The position numbers and the translations under genes are program-made. 64,000 bases of DNA from Mycolicibacterium porcinum. Lineage in GTDB: Bacteria > Actinomycetota > Actinomycetes > Mycobacteriales > Mycobacteriaceae. Numbering within the stretch: the first letter of the stretch is position 1; each line of letters opens with the position of its first letter. Under the pieces are notes generated by a model. That model saw only the letters and a program-made list of their open reading frames with translations. It was not told the origin of the DNA and searched no databases. The stretch lies in the NCBI GenBank assembly GCA_002086835.1, contig MVIG01000001.1:1-64000 (forward strand), written 5' to 3'. Shown here piece by piece: positions 52,889-62,548 of the stretch.

Positions 52889-53743
52889 TCAGGCCCGATG
52901 ACGCCTGCCGGAGGTGGTTGCCGGCTTGATCAGATCGGTCTCGGGATCGTCATCGTCGTAATCGTCGTCGTCATCGTCATGACTGGCCTCGTACCGGTCG
53001 CGCCAGCGGGACCGCACCTCCGCACCCAACGCGTTGATGCGGTTGATCTCGTTGCGCAGCGTCTGCTCGTCGGTCTCCTTGGCCGCGTACTGGAAATAGG
53101 TCAGCACCCCGCGCAACAACTCCAGCTTCTGCTTCTCCCGGCGTGCCTGGTCATGAGTGGTGAGCAGCTCCATGCGGTCCACCGGCGGCAGCGTCGCCCA
53201 GTCCAGCACCGCGGTGTTGCGCAGCTTGCGGCCACTGGGCTTGCCCGCGGTACCCGGCTCGTCGTAGTAGGTGATCGCGCCGTCGAAGCGCGACGCGATG
53301 GCCTCGCCCAGCTGCTTGCGGTCCAGCGCCGAATCCCACACGATGCGCCACTCCTGCGACGGCGCCAGGTACGGGATCTCGGCGGGCAGGTTCAACGGCA
53401 CGATGTCGACGAAGTTGTCGTCGTAGGAGCTTTCGTACTTGCCGACCGTGGGCGGGTTCGCGAATTCGAACCGCAAACCGTAGGCCGGGCGTTGCCCGTA
53501 ATTGCGGACCACCAGTTCGATCAGATGCCAATCGGCACTGCTGGGTTCCATGAACATCGACACATTGGGTTGGGTCAGCTCGGCCTGCCGGTCCCTGGCC
53601 TTGAGGTACTGCCGCCAGGCATAGATCAGCGCGATGACGACGACGACGATCGCCACCCATGCCGCGAGCGCAGTCCATGCACCCGGTTCGAAACTAGCCA
53701 ACTCACGCCCCCGCTCCGTGACTGAATCGATGATCCCCACCAA
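52889..53743 (-). CDS. Membrane-anchored protein, Rv0633c-like
   Basis: 284 residues: one N-terminal hydrophobic anchor (about 22-42), a domain of about 130 residues with beta strands (LIELVVRNYGQRPAYGLRF...), a helical part and a C-terminal run of ten or so Asp with one Tyr break (about 254-268). The orthologue sits between echA3 and the glyoxalase-II-like gene in other mycobacteria. No function known. The acidic run might bind cations or act as a flexible tail. Confidence 0.72.
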   Translation of the reverse strand: MVGIIDSVTERGRELASFEPGAWTALAAWVAIVVVVIALIYAWRQYLKARDRQAELTQPNVSMFMEPSSADWHLIELVVRNYGQRPAYGLRFEFANPPTVGKYESSYDDNFVDIVPLNLPAEIPYLAPSQEWRIVWDSALDRKQLGEAIASRFDGAITYYDEPGTAGKPSGRKLRNTAVLDWATLPPVDRMELLTTHDQARREKQKLELLRGVLTYFQYAAKETDEQTLRNEINRINALGAEVRSRWRDRYEASHDDDDDDYDDDDPETDLIKPATTSGRRHRA

Positions 53744-53813
53744 GTGGGTATATCACGGACTTTCTGAGCGGGCAGCGGTCCGGCTCAGCAAACTTTGACC
53801 AAAACCGGCCACG

Positions 53814-54803
53814 TCATGACGCGACGGCGGTGAGGATGTCGCGCTGCACCGTCTCGGTGACGGGAGTGTGCACCAGGCGCTCACCGCGGGCCAGCCATTC
53901 GGCATCGGCCCATTCGATACGCGCCGGCAGCCGCCGCCAGTAGTGCGGGTGCGAGCGCAGGTACACCTCCACACTCGCGTGCACCTTGGCGTCCATCGGC
54001 GCCCGGCACCGGCCGATCGTCGGCGCAGTCCCGGCCAGCGCATCGAGATCGGTGGGGCAGGTGCTGTTGTCGATCACCTGGAGCCCCGCGGCGATGGCCC
54101 CGTCCAGCATCCAGTCGAGAGCGATATCGGACAACGGCCAGCACGCGCCGGTGCCGCCGGTGACATCGCAGCGGCTTCCCCGGAACCAGACTTCGTCGAG
54201 GTGCTCGCAGTACCGCATGGTGCGGCGCCCGCCGTCCACGGCCACCGCATGCCGGCCCGCCTCGACCGTCGGCAGCGGACCCATCCGCTGCTTGGTGCCC
54301 GGAGTGGCCGTCGCGTTCCACAGCCCGACGAACCGCACCGGCACGGCAGGATCGTGGTCGCCGACGAGTTGCGCTGCCAACACCCTGATCTGCCGCCAGT
54401 CCTGAGGCGTGCGTGGTGTGCGTGGCAGGACATAGGTGGCCAGCGCATAGTCCAGCAGGTCTGCGGAATGGGCCGGCAGCAGGCCGACCGTGCCGAGCAG
54501 GGTGGCGAGTTCGCCGGCCCGGTGGCCGCCCTCGCCGCCGCCGAACACGAAGATCCGGTCGCCGGGATCCCACGCGTCTCCGAGGAATCGGTAGGCCTCG
54601 ACGATGGCGGCCCGGGCTTCGCTGGCGGCATCGCCGCGGCGGCCCGGGGCGATGCGTCTGCCGGGTCGATCGGCCGTGCCGCTGTGATACCAGTTCAGCT
54701 GATCGGTGCCGTCCAGCAACCGAAACAGCATCTCGGTGTTCGAAGCGTCACGGAGTCCGGGATGTTCATCAGTGTGGTCGAAGCACAGCACGATGTTCTT
54801 CAC
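53814..54803 (-). CDS. DUF2235 (Tle1-like hydrolase fold) protein without the serine nucleophile
   Basis: From GTG 54803 (GGGGGT site upstream) 329 residues. The opening KNIVLCFDHTDEHPG and the block AYRFLGDAWDPGDRIFVFG match DUF2235, an alpha/beta-hydrolase-like family that includes type VI phospholipase effectors. Family members have FGFSRGA at the nucleophile elbow; here it reads FGGGEGGHRAG, so the Ser is lost, and CFDGTGN has become CFDHTDE. The protein is probably not a serine hydrolase any more. It stands alone, not part of the usual backbone order. Confidence 0.7.
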   Translation of the reverse strand: MKNIVLCFDHTDEHPGLRDASNTEMLFRLLDGTDQLNWYHSGTADRPGRRIAPGRRGDAASEARAAIVEAYRFLGDAWDPGDRIFVFGGGEGGHRAGELATLLGTVGLLPAHSADLLDYALATYVLPRTPRTPQDWRQIRVLAAQLVGDHDPAVPVRFVGLWNATATPGTKQRMGPLPTVEAGRHAVAVDGGRRTMRYCEHLDEVWFRGSRCDVTGGTGACWPLSDIALDWMLDGAIAAGLQVIDNSTCPTDLDALAGTAPTIGRCRAPMDAKVHASVEVYLRSHPHYWRRLPARIEWADAEWLARGERLVHTPVTETVQRDILTAVAS

Positions 54804-55043
54804 GGTGACCCCCGGCGGGACTGTCAAATACTTCTCAACAACTGCTGACAAGTACTTTGCCGGGTCTATGGCCAGATGTCCTGAGTATTGCACTACTCGA
54901 ATCGCGCAAAACGATGCATTGTTCCGATTGCAACTGTTTGTGCAACGAAATCCGTGGCAGATGCCGGATCGCAAGGCGGGATTGCCCCGTTTCGGCGCCG
55001 TAAATTCAGTGGATTCCGTATCCGGGCCGACTGAACCGATTCA

Positions 55044-55769
55044 TCAGCCGCCCATCAGCATGTGCCATTGGTCGAGGTTCGACGCGCGATACACGTAGTT
55101 GCTGCGTTTGACTTCATCGAGCGGGGCGCTCGGTTCCTCCGAGTACCAGTGCCCGGGGAAGACGGTGGGGTCTCCCGGCAGCTTGGCCAACGCCTGCAGG
55201 CTACGGAACATATCGTCGACATTGCCGCCGGGAAAGTCCGTACGTCCGCATCCGTCGAGGAACAAGGTGTCCCCGGCGACCAGGCGGCCGTCCAGCAGGA
55301 AGCACTGGCTGCCCGGCGTGTGGCCGGGCGTGTGCAGTAGCTCGATCTGCACCTCGCCGACCGAAACCTTGTCGCCGTGCACATGCCCGGTCAGCTCGCT
55401 CGGCGCGATCCCGGTGACCTTCGAGACCCAGTCGGCCTCGTGGGTGTTGACGTGGACGGGCACGCTCTGGCGTTCCAGCAGTTCGGCCAGGCCCTTGAGG
55501 GAAAAGCCCGCCATCGTGCCGCCGACGTGGTCGGGGTGGTGGTGGGTGACCAGCACGCCGGACAGGCGCATGCCGTCGTTCTCGATCACGTCGACGAGGT
55601 CGTTGGCCGCGTACGCCGGATCGACCACCACGGCGTCGCCGGTTTCGCGATCGCCGATGAGGTAGGAGAAGTTGCGCATCTGCTGGGCGATCGGGTCGCC
55701 GGCCGCGTAGTCGCGACCCGACAGCAACTGCCGGAAGTACAAGCGGTCTTGGGCCTTGGGCTCGGACAT
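55044..55769 (-). CDS. Metallo-beta-lactamase-fold hydrolase (glyoxalase II-like, Rv0634c-type)
   Basis: 241 residues from ATG 55769. The binuclear metal site is complete: THHHPDH at 75-81, then His in HTPGHTPGS, Asp in AGDTLFLDGCGRTD, and a late PGHWY histidine. Glyoxalase II-type proteins hydrolyse thioesters or act on persulphides (ETHE1-like). The backbone partner of echA3 and Rv0633c. It is divergent from nsrR with 136 bases between. Confidence 0.87.
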   Translation of the reverse strand: MSEPKAQDRLYFRQLLSGRDYAAGDPIAQQMRNFSYLIGDRETGDAVVVDPAYAANDLVDVIENDGMRLSGVLVTHHHPDHVGGTMAGFSLKGLAELLERQSVPVHVNTHEADWVSKVTGIAPSELTGHVHGDKVSVGEVQIELLHTPGHTPGSQCFLLDGRLVAGDTLFLDGCGRTDFPGGNVDDMFRSLQALAKLPGDPTVFPGHWYSEEPSAPLDEVKRSNYVYRASNLDQWHMLMGG

Positions 55770-55871
55770 GAGTTCCAGACTATTGGTGCCCGGGATCACC
55801 TGCGCCGCGCATCCCCGCAGGTCTAAAAACCGCACGTCATCACGTGTTTGACCCCACATGCGACAAAACTG

Positions 55872-55884
55872 GTATCAGAAATAC
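55872..55884. promoter_or_regulatory. Possible NsrR-type dyad before nsrR
   Basis: GTAT-CAGAA-ATAC is a short dyad in an AT-rich patch, about 22 bases before the nsrR start. Position fits autoregulation by an Rrf2-type protein; the match to known NsrR sites is weak. Confidence 0.3.
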
Positions 55885-55905
55885 GGAATTACTAGCGTCA
55901 TCGGT

Positions 55906-56355
55906 ATGCACCTCACCCGGTTCACCGACCTAGGACTGCGCACGCTGATGCTGCTGTCCTCGGGTGAGGCCGAGAACCGCCGCATCACCACCCGCACCAT
56001 CGCCGCGGGCGCCAACGCGTCCGAGCATCACGTCGCCAAGGCGGTGTCCAAGCTCTCCGAGCTCGGCATGGTGCATGCCCGGCGGGGCCGGGTCGGGGGA
56101 CTGGTGCTCACCGACGCCGGGCGCAACGCCTCGATCGGTTGGCTGGTGCGCGAACTCGAAGGCGACCGCGAGGTCATCGAATGCGGCGGGGAGTCTCCGT
56201 GCCCGCTCATCGCGGCCTGCCGGCTACGACGCGTGCTGGCCGACGCCAAAGAGGCGTTCTATCGCGAACTCGACCGCTACACCGTCACGGACCTCACGGC
56301 AGACAGCCGCCTGCCGATCGTTTTACAACTCACAACCGAAGGGAATCTCCGATGA
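55906..56355 (+). CDS. nsrR: Rrf2-family nitric-oxide-sensing repressor NsrR
   Basis: 149 residues from ATG 55906 (MHLTRFTDLGLRTLMLL). Rrf2 winged helix in about 1-80 with ASEHHVAKAVSKLSELG as the recognition region, and three cysteines in ECGGESPCPLIAAC (about residues 87-99) that would bind the iron-sulphur cluster. NO destroys the cluster and lifts repression. The stop overlaps the hmp start in ATGA, so the sensor is made together with its main target enzyme. Confidence 0.9.
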   Translation: MHLTRFTDLGLRTLMLLSSGEAENRRITTRTIAAGANASEHHVAKAVSKLSELGMVHARRGRVGGLVLTDAGRNASIGWLVRELEGDREVIECGGESPCPLIAACRLRRVLADAKEAFYRELDRYTVTDLTADSRLPIVLQLTTEGNLR

Positions 56356-57587
56356 CCGTCACCAGCCCCGAGCCGTCCGCGGTACGCGACGAACTCGAGC
56401 CGCACCACGCCGAAATCGTCTCGGCGACACTACCTCTCATCGGCGCGCACATCGACGAGATCACCTCGGAGTTCTACCGGCGACTGTTTGCCAACCACCC
56501 CGAATTGCTGCGCAACCTGTTCAACCGCGGCAACCAGGCTCAGGGCGCCCAGCAGCGCGCGCTGGCGGCCTCGATCGCCACCTTCGCCACGCATCTGGTG
56601 AATCCTGATCTGCCACACCCGTCAGCCCTGCTGGCGCGCATCGGTCACAAGCACGCCTCGCTCGGCATCACCGCCGACCAGTACCCGATCGTGCACGACA
56701 ACCTGTTCGCGGCGATCGTGGAAGTGCTGGGCGCCGAGACGGTCACCGCCGAGGTGGCCGAGGCCTGGGACCGGGTCTACTGGATCATGGCCGATACCTT
56801 GATCGCGCTGGAGCGAGATCTGTACACCGGTGCCGGCGTCGAACCCGGCGATGTCTTCCGGCGGCTGCGCGTCATCTCCCGCGTCGACGACCCGTCCGGT
56901 GCAGTGCTGGTCACCGTCCGCGCCGATGCGCCCGTCAACTTCGCACCCGGACAATACGTCTCGGTCGGTGTCACACTGCCCGACGGCGCCCGCCAGCTAC
57001 GCCAGTACAGCCTGGTCGGGGCACCCGGATCGACCGATCTCACCTTTGCGGTCAAGCCGGTCGACCCCGTCGCGGACCAGCCCGCGGGTGAGGTCTCGAC
57101 CTGGATCCGGGCCAACCTGTGCGTGGGCGACCTGCTGGACGTCACGGTGCCGTTCGGCGACCTGTACAACGGCGGCCGGCCCGACGGCCCGCTGGTGCTG
57201 GTGTCGGCTGGAATCGGGGTCACCCCGATGGTCGGCATCCTGGAATTCCTGGCCGCCGAGGCGCCCGACGCCCACGTGCGCGTGCTGCATGCCGACCGCA
57301 GCGACAACGGACACCCGCTGCGCGAGCGTCAGCACGAACTGATCGACGCGCTGCCCAACGCGAGCCTCGACCTCTGGTACGAGGACGGCGTCACCGGAGG
57401 GACGCCCGGAGTGCACGCCGGTCTGCTCAAGCTCGACGGCATCGAACTGCCCGCCGACGCGGCGTACTACCTGTGCGGCGGGGCCGGATTCGTCGAGGCG
57501 GTCCGCACCCAATTGAGCGCTCGTGGAGTCGCCCACGAGCGGGTGCACTGCGAGCTGTTCGCGCCCAACGACTGGCTCCTGGACTAG
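56352..57587 (+). CDS. hmp: Flavohaemoglobin (nitric oxide dioxygenase)
   Basis: 411 residues: globin domain (about 10-150) with B10 Tyr42 in EFYRRLF and proximal His101 in GHKHASLG; FAD domain (about 160-265) with RQYSL; NAD domain with SAGIGVTPM and the C-terminal LCGGAGFVE. Hmp converts NO and O2 to nitrate using NADH. Coupled behind nsrR. This pair is not in the M. tuberculosis version of the locus as I remember it. Confidence 0.93.
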   Translation: MTVTSPEPSAVRDELEPHHAEIVSATLPLIGAHIDEITSEFYRRLFANHPELLRNLFNRGNQAQGAQQRALAASIATFATHLVNPDLPHPSALLARIGHKHASLGITADQYPIVHDNLFAAIVEVLGAETVTAEVAEAWDRVYWIMADTLIALERDLYTGAGVEPGDVFRRLRVISRVDDPSGAVLVTVRADAPVNFAPGQYVSVGVTLPDGARQLRQYSLVGAPGSTDLTFAVKPVDPVADQPAGEVSTWIRANLCVGDLLDVTVPFGDLYNGGRPDGPLVLVSAGIGVTPMVGILEFLAAEAPDAHVRVLHADRSDNGHPLRERQHELIDALPNASLDLWYEDGVTGGTPGVHAGLLKLDGIELPADAAYYLCGGAGFVEAVRTQLSARGVAHERVHCELFAPNDWLLD

Positions 57588-57632
57588 CCGAACAGGCAAA
57601 ACACCTCCTCGGCGGCCGCGTTGACCTGCGGT

Positions 57633-57662
57633 TTGGTGCGGCTGCCGGGGAGGTTGTACCCT
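57633..57662 (+). promoter_or_regulatory. Putative promoter of the tRNA-Thr/tRNA-Met unit
   Basis: TACCCT (57657-57662) fits a TANNNT -10 box; TTGGTG (57633-57638) is a weak -35, spacer 18. The -10 ends 35 bases before tRNA-Thr. Confidence 0.35.
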
Positions 57663-57697
57663 CTTTAAGGCCCCGCAGCCGCAACGCAGCGGGACAA

Positions 57698-57770
57698 GCC
57701 CCCTTAGCTCAGTCGGCAGAGCGTTTCCATGGTAAGGAAAAGGTCAACGGTTCGATTCCGTTAGGGGGCT
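57698..57770 (+). tRNA. thrT: tRNA-Thr (anticodon GGT)
   Basis: 73 nt cloverleaf: acceptor GCCCCCT/AGGGGGC, D stem GCTC/GAGC, anticodon stem TTTCC/GGAAA with loop ATGGTAA (anticodon GGT), T stem AACGG/CCGTT with TTCGATT loop. Discriminator T; CCA not encoded. Confidence 0.95.
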
Positions 57771-57839
57771 CGGTGGACGCCAGGCGAGCGAAGCGACGCG
57801 GGAGTATCCGGACGTGGAGCCCCACCTGGGACCCTCCGG

Positions 57840-57913
57840 GGCGGTGTAGCTCAGCTGGTTAGAGCGCACGACTCATAATCGTGAGGTCGGGAGATCGAGC
57901 CTCCCCACCGCTA
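57840..57913 (+). tRNA. metT: tRNA-Met, elongator (anticodon CAT)
   Basis: 74 nt cloverleaf: acceptor GGCGGTG/CACCGCT (one G-T end pair), D stem GCTC/GAGC, anticodon stem CACGA/TCGTG with loop CTCATAA (anticodon CAT), T stem GGGAG/CTCCC. The paired acceptor end excludes the initiator type. CCA not encoded. Located 69 bases after tRNA-Thr and 46 before rpmG. Confidence 0.95.
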
Positions 57914-57959
57914 CAGAAACATTAAAAGCAGAGCGTGATTTTGAGCAGGGAGAACTGAC

Positions 57960-58127
57960 GTGGCGTCGAGTACCGACGTACGGCCGAAGATCACTTTGGC
58001 GTGCGAGGTGTGCAAGCACCGCAACTACATCACCAAGAAGAACCGCCGCAACGATCCCGACCGGCTCGAGATCAAGAAGTTCTGCCCCAACTGCGGCACC
58101 CACCAGCCGCACAAAGAGTCGCGATAG
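57960..58127 (+). CDS. rpmG: 50S ribosomal protein L33 (RpmG2, zinc-binding form)
   Basis: A 55-residue protein from GTG 57960 with AGGGAGAA upstream. It has both zinc-ribbon pairs, CEVC (15-18) and CPNC (42-45), with the L33 core [11 protein letters not shown] between; this is the Cys-containing form, as opposed to the zinc-free paralogue used in zinc starvation. It lies nine bases before hadA, as in other mycobacteria. Confidence 0.93.
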
Positions 58128-58136
58128 CCATTCGCT

Positions 58137-58601
58137 GTGGCTCTTTCGACCAGCATCGTCGGGATGCATTATCGGCATCCTGAGCACTACGAAGTCGGGC
58201 GTGAGAAGATCCGCGAGCATGCGACCGCGGTCAAAAACAGCGATGCGTCCTTTTTCGATGAGGCCGCGGCAGCCGAACTCGGGTACGACTCGCTGCTGGC
58301 GCCGCTGACCTTCATTTGCATTTTCGGGTACCAGGCGCAGTGGGCCTTCTTCGAGTGGGCCGAGATCGGCATCCAGGACGCCCAGATCGTCCAGGTCGAC
58401 CAGGAGCTGAAGTTCTTCAAGCCGGTCAAGGCCGGTGACAGGCTCTACTGCGACGTGTACGTGCATTCCGTTCGCAAGGCGCACGGCACCGACATCATCG
58501 TGACCAAGAACATCATCACCAATGACAACGGTGAGGTGGTCCAGGAGGCCTACACGACCCTGGCGGGGCGTGCGGGTGACGGAGAAGAGGGTTTTAACTG
58601 A
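58137..58601 (+). CDS. hadA: (3R)-hydroxyacyl-ACP dehydratase subunit HadA
   Basis: 154 residues, GTG start at 58137. HadA is the substrate-binding, non-catalytic partner of HadB in the FAS-II cycle that extends mycolic acid precursors; HadAB is the target of isoxyl and thiacetazone. Hot-dog fold: YEVGREKIREHATAVKNSD at the N-terminus, then DEAAAAELGYDSLLAPLTF and VDQELKFFKPVKAGDRL. The hydratase motif residues of HadB are absent, as expected. Stop overlaps the hadB start (TGATG). Confidence 0.95.
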   Translation: MALSTSIVGMHYRHPEHYEVGREKIREHATAVKNSDASFFDEAAAAELGYDSLLAPLTFICIFGYQAQWAFFEWAEIGIQDAQIVQVDQELKFFKPVKAGDRLYCDVYVHSVRKAHGTDIIVTKNIITNDNGEVVQEAYTTLAGRAGDGEEGFN

Positions 58602-59029
58602 TGGCGCTGCGCGAGTTCAGTTCAGTCAAGGTCGGCGACACGCTTCCTGAGCGCGTGATCCCGCTGACCCGTGGAGATCTGGTCAACTACGCCGGCGTGT
58701 CCGGTGACCTCAACCCGATCCACTGGGACGACGAGATCGCCAAGCAGGTCGGCCTCGACACCGCGATCGCCCACGGCATGCTGACCATGGGTGTCGGCGG
58801 CGGTTACGTCACAGAATGGGTCGGTGACCCGGCTGCCGTGACCGAGTACAACGTGCGGTTCACCGCTGTCGTGCCCGTCCCCAATGACGGTGTCGGCGCC
58901 GAGATCGTGTTCAACGGGCGCGTGAAGTCCGTGGATCCCGAAGAGAAACTGGTCACCATCGCCATCTCGGCGACCGCAGGCGGAAAGAAGATCTTCGGGC
59001 GGGCCATCGCGACCGCGAAACTGGCGTAA
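58601..59029 (+). CDS. hadB: (3R)-hydroxyacyl-ACP dehydratase catalytic subunit HadB
   Basis: 142 residues with the hydratase-2 motif GDLNPIHWDD holding Asp36 and His41 as catalytic dyad, then AIAHGMLTMG. It pairs with HadA or HadC to make the two dehydratases of FAS-II. Shares the A of ATG with the hadA stop. Confidence 0.96.
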   Translation: MALREFSSVKVGDTLPERVIPLTRGDLVNYAGVSGDLNPIHWDDEIAKQVGLDTAIAHGMLTMGVGGGYVTEWVGDPAAVTEYNVRFTAVVPVPNDGVGAEIVFNGRVKSVDPEEKLVTIAISATAGGKKIFGRAIATAKLA

Positions 59030-59042
59030 GGAGTTCTGGGCC

Positions 59043-59552
59043 ATGGCACTCAAGGCTGACATCCGCGGAATGGTCTGGAAGTATCCGCACCCCTTCCTGA
59101 TCGGCCGTGAGCAGATCCGCCAGTACGCCAAGGCCGTCAAGGCCATGGACCCGGCCAGCCACGACGAGGCGGCCGCCGCCGAACTCGGCCACGACGCCTT
59201 GGTCGCTCCGCTCACCTTCGCCTCCACGCTGGCGCTGCTGGTGCAGGAACATTTCTTCCAGAACGTCGACGTCGGCATGGAGACCAAGCAGATCGTCCAG
59301 GTCGACCAGAAATTCGTCTACCGCAAGCCGCTCAAGGCCGGCGACCAACTGCACGCGGTCATGACGATCACCTCGGTCGAGGAGCGCTTCGGCGCCGACA
59401 TCGTCGTCACGCACAACGTGTGCACCGACGACAACGGCGAAGTGGTGCTGGACGCCTTCACCACGATGATGGGTCACGACGCAGACGACTCCATCCAGGT
59501 GAAGTGGGATCCGGAGACCGGCAAGGTCGTTCGCAGGGCCGCCGGGGAGTAG
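59043..59552 (+). CDS. hadC: (3R)-hydroxyacyl-ACP dehydratase subunit HadC
   Basis: 169 residues from ATG 59043 with AAGGAG upstream. Paralogue of HadA (REQIRQYAKAVKAMDP, DEAAAAELGHDALVAPLTF, VDQKFVYRKPLKAGDQL). HadBC acts late in meromycolate chain extension. Tail of about 20 residues rich in charged residues. Last gene of the rpmG-hadABC unit. Confidence 0.95.
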   Translation: MALKADIRGMVWKYPHPFLIGREQIRQYAKAVKAMDPASHDEAAAAELGHDALVAPLTFASTLALLVQEHFFQNVDVGMETKQIVQVDQKFVYRKPLKAGDQLHAVMTITSVEERFGADIVVTHNVCTDDNGEVVLDAFTTMMGHDADDSIQVKWDPETGKVVRRAAGE

Positions 59553-59718
59553 CGGTCGATTAGTAGATGACACCCACGCCGGGGTACACTCGGCACTCGG
59601 GGTTTTTCCCATTTCAGCGCGCTGTCCGTCGGCTTGACAATCGAGCGATCGGAGAGCGCGCGAATTGTGTAAGCCTCGGCGCAGTACGGTGACAACAGCG
59701 CCAGCAAGTCACCAACAG

Positions 59719-59791
<73 letters not shown>

Positions 59792-59861
59792 CTCAAACTG
59801 AATACTCGACAACGTGTGGACACTGGAAGGTGGACATACAAACCAGGACGAAAGGCACGCG

Positions 59862-60326
59862 GTGAGCGACGAGCGCGAAGGTGCCGGCTCCGCAGACGAC
59901 ACTGGAACCGACGCCGGCACCGACACCGGGGCAACGGACACCACCCACGGCCAGACCGCTGTGGTGACCCGGCCGCTGCGCCCGACCGGCAAGCGAACCC
60001 GTCGTGGCGTGACTGCTGAGGCCGACGGTGACGAGGCCGCAGAGGACGCGTCGAGCGAGGATTCCGAGGCCGACTCCGGCAAGTCGAAGAAGGCCAAGAA
60101 GAACGCGAAGGCCAACAAGACCGGTCCTTCGCGGAACCCGATCATGTTCGTCGTCAACTACCTGCGGCAGGTCGTTGCCGAGCTGCGCAAGGTGATCTGG
60201 CCGAACCGCAAGCAGATGGTCAGCTACACCACGGTGGTGCTGGTCTTCCTGGTGTTCATGGTGGCGCTGATCTCCGGCGCCGACCTTGGACTGGCGCGGC
60301 TGGTGTCGCTGGTGTTCGGCACCTGA
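59862..60326 (+). CDS. secE: Preprotein translocase subunit SecE
   Basis: 154 residues from GTG 59862. The conserved C-terminal part has the amphipathic [21 protein letters not shown] and a single membrane helix (about 120-142). The N-terminal 85 residues are an acidic/Lys-rich, Ala/Asp/Thr-rich extension seen in actinobacterial SecE. Part of the SecYEG channel. Followed by nusG 27 bases on. Confidence 0.94.
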   Translation: MSDEREGAGSADDTGTDAGTDTGATDTTHGQTAVVTRPLRPTGKRTRRGVTAEADGDEAAEDASSEDSEADSGKSKKAKKNAKANKTGPSRNPIMFVVNYLRQVVAELRKVIWPNRKQMVSYTTVVLVFLVFMVALISGADLGLARLVSLVFGT

Positions 60327-60338
60327 TCTGGAATTTGA

Positions 60339-61163
<825 letters not shown>

Positions 61164-61186
61164 TCGCCACAGCGGCTAGAAACAAC

Positions 61187-61200
61187 GGGCGTTCGCGCCC
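61187..61200 (+). terminator. Hairpin between nusG and rplK
   Basis: GGGCG-TTCG-CGCCC: an exact 5-bp stem with a stable UUCG-type loop, followed by TT only. It may be an attenuator or weak terminator separating secE-nusG from rplK-rplA. Confidence 0.5.
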
Positions 61201-61231
61201 TTGGATGAGCAAGTAAAGGAACACCAGAAGC

Positions 61232-61660
61232 ATGGCCCCGAAGAAGAAGGTCGCCGGGCTCATCAAGCTGCAGATCCAGGCCGGGCAGGCCAACCCCGCC
61301 CCGCCGGTCGGTCCTGCGCTTGGCCAGCACGGCGTCAACATCATGGAGTTCTGCAAGGCGTACAACGCCGCGACCGAGTCGCAGCGCGGGAACGTCATCC
61401 CCGTGGAGATCACCGTCTACGAGGATCGCAGCTTCACGTTCGCACTGAAGACCCCGCCCGCCGCCAAGCTGCTGCTCAAGGCAGCCGGTGTGCAGAAGGG
61501 TTCGGGCGAGCCGCACAAGACCAAGGTCGCCAAGGTGACCTGGGATCAGGTGCGCGAGATCGCTGAGACCAAGAAGGCCGATCTCAACGCCAACGACATC
61601 GACGCCGCGTCGAAGATCATCGCCGGTACCGCCCGTTCCATGGGTATCACGGTCGAGTAG
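61232..61660 (+). CDS. rplK: 50S ribosomal protein L11
   Basis: 142 residues from ATG 61232. Canonical L11: [26 protein letters not shown] at the N-terminus (binding site of thiopeptides on the L11-23S complex) and the RNA-binding C-terminal domain with [10 protein letters not shown]. Length is standard. Followed after 101 bases by rplA. Confidence 0.97.
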   Translation: MAPKKKVAGLIKLQIQAGQANPAPPVGPALGQHGVNIMEFCKAYNAATESQRGNVIPVEITVYEDRSFTFALKTPPAAKLLLKAAGVQKGSGEPHKTKVAKVTWDQVREIAETKKADLNANDIDAASKIIAGTARSMGITVE

Positions 61661-61761
61661 CGAAGCGGATCGACCCGACAACAAGGGTCGAGTATCCGCA
61701 TCCCTAGTGGGAGGGCTGGCATCGGCCCGCACCACGACTCCAAGAACACGATTGGATTTCA

Positions 61762-62469
61762 ATGAGCAAGAACAGCAAGGCATACCGCGAAGCCGCGGAG
61801 AAGGTCGACCGGACCAAGCTCTACTCGCCGCTTGAGGCCGCGAAGCTGGCCAAGGAGACCTCCTCCAAGAAGCAGGACGCCACCGTCGAGGTCGCCATCC
61901 GCCTCGGCGTCGACCCCCGCAAGGCTGACCAGATGGTCCGCGGCACCGTCAACCTGCCGCACGGCACCGGTAAGACCGCTCGCGTCGCCGTGTTCGCCGT
62001 CGGTGAGAAGGCAGAGCAGGCGCTGGCCGCCGGCGCCGACGTCGTCGGCTCCGACGACCTGATCGAGAAGATCCAGGGCGGTTTCCTGGACTTCGACGCC
62101 GCGATCGCCACCCCGGATCAGATGGCCAAGGTCGGTCGGATCGCCCGCGTGCTGGGCCCGCGCGGTCTGATGCCGAACCCCAAGACCGGCACCGTCACTC
62201 CCGATGTCACCAAGGCTGTGGCCGACATCAAGGGCGGCAAGATCAACTTCCGTGTCGACAAGCAGGCCAACCTGCACTTCGTGATCGGCAAGGCGTCCTT
62301 CGACGAGGCCAAGCTGGCCGAGAACTACGGCGCCGCGCTCGACGAGGTGCTGCGTGCCAAGCCGTCGTCCTCGAAGGGTCGTTACCTCAAGAAGGTGACC
62401 GTCTCCACCACCACGGGCCCGGGTATCCCGGTTGACCCGTCGGTGACCCGGAACTTCACCGAGGCGTAG
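61762..62469 (+). CDS. rplA: 50S ribosomal protein L1
   Basis: 235 residues from ATG 61762. L1 signature [14 protein letters not shown] near residues 132-145 and the two-domain length are standard. L1 often represses its own operon through a leader mimic of its 23S site; the 101-base gap before it (61661-61761) has G-rich hairpin potential, but I cannot show an L1 site. The stop is inside the first copy of the duplicated 28-base element. Confidence 0.97.
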   Translation: MSKNSKAYREAAEKVDRTKLYSPLEAAKLAKETSSKKQDATVEVAIRLGVDPRKADQMVRGTVNLPHGTGKTARVAVFAVGEKAEQALAAGADVVGSDDLIEKIQGGFLDFDAAIATPDQMAKVGRIARVLGPRGLMPNPKTGTVTPDVTKAVADIKGGKINFRVDKQANLHFVIGKASFDEAKLAENYGAALDEVLRAKPSSSKGRYLKKVTVSTTTGPGIPVDPSVTRNFTEA

Positions 62470-62523
62470 CTCGCGGAGCCGACCATCGGCTCTGTGGCGT
62501 AGCTCGCGGAGCCGACCATCGGC
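62463..62523 (+). repeat. Tandem 28-base direct repeat with hairpin at the end of rplA
   Basis: Copies at 62463-62490 and 62496-62523 are identical over 28 bases, period 33. Each contains GCCGA-CCA-TCGGC; in the first copy the stem extends to GAGCCGA/TCGGCTC. The first copy includes the rplA stop codon. A short third part (GCGGCGTAA) follows. Reads as a duplicated terminator-like hairpin without a T tract. Confidence 0.8.
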
Positions 62524-62548
62524 ACAGCGGCGTAATCCGTTTGTCCAG

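Noticed and set aside
54820..54860. CAAATACTT and CAAGTACTT near-repeats upstream of the DUF2235 gene
   Set aside because: AAGTACTT is itself palindromic, so the similarity is short and could be chance; not strong enough to list as an operator.
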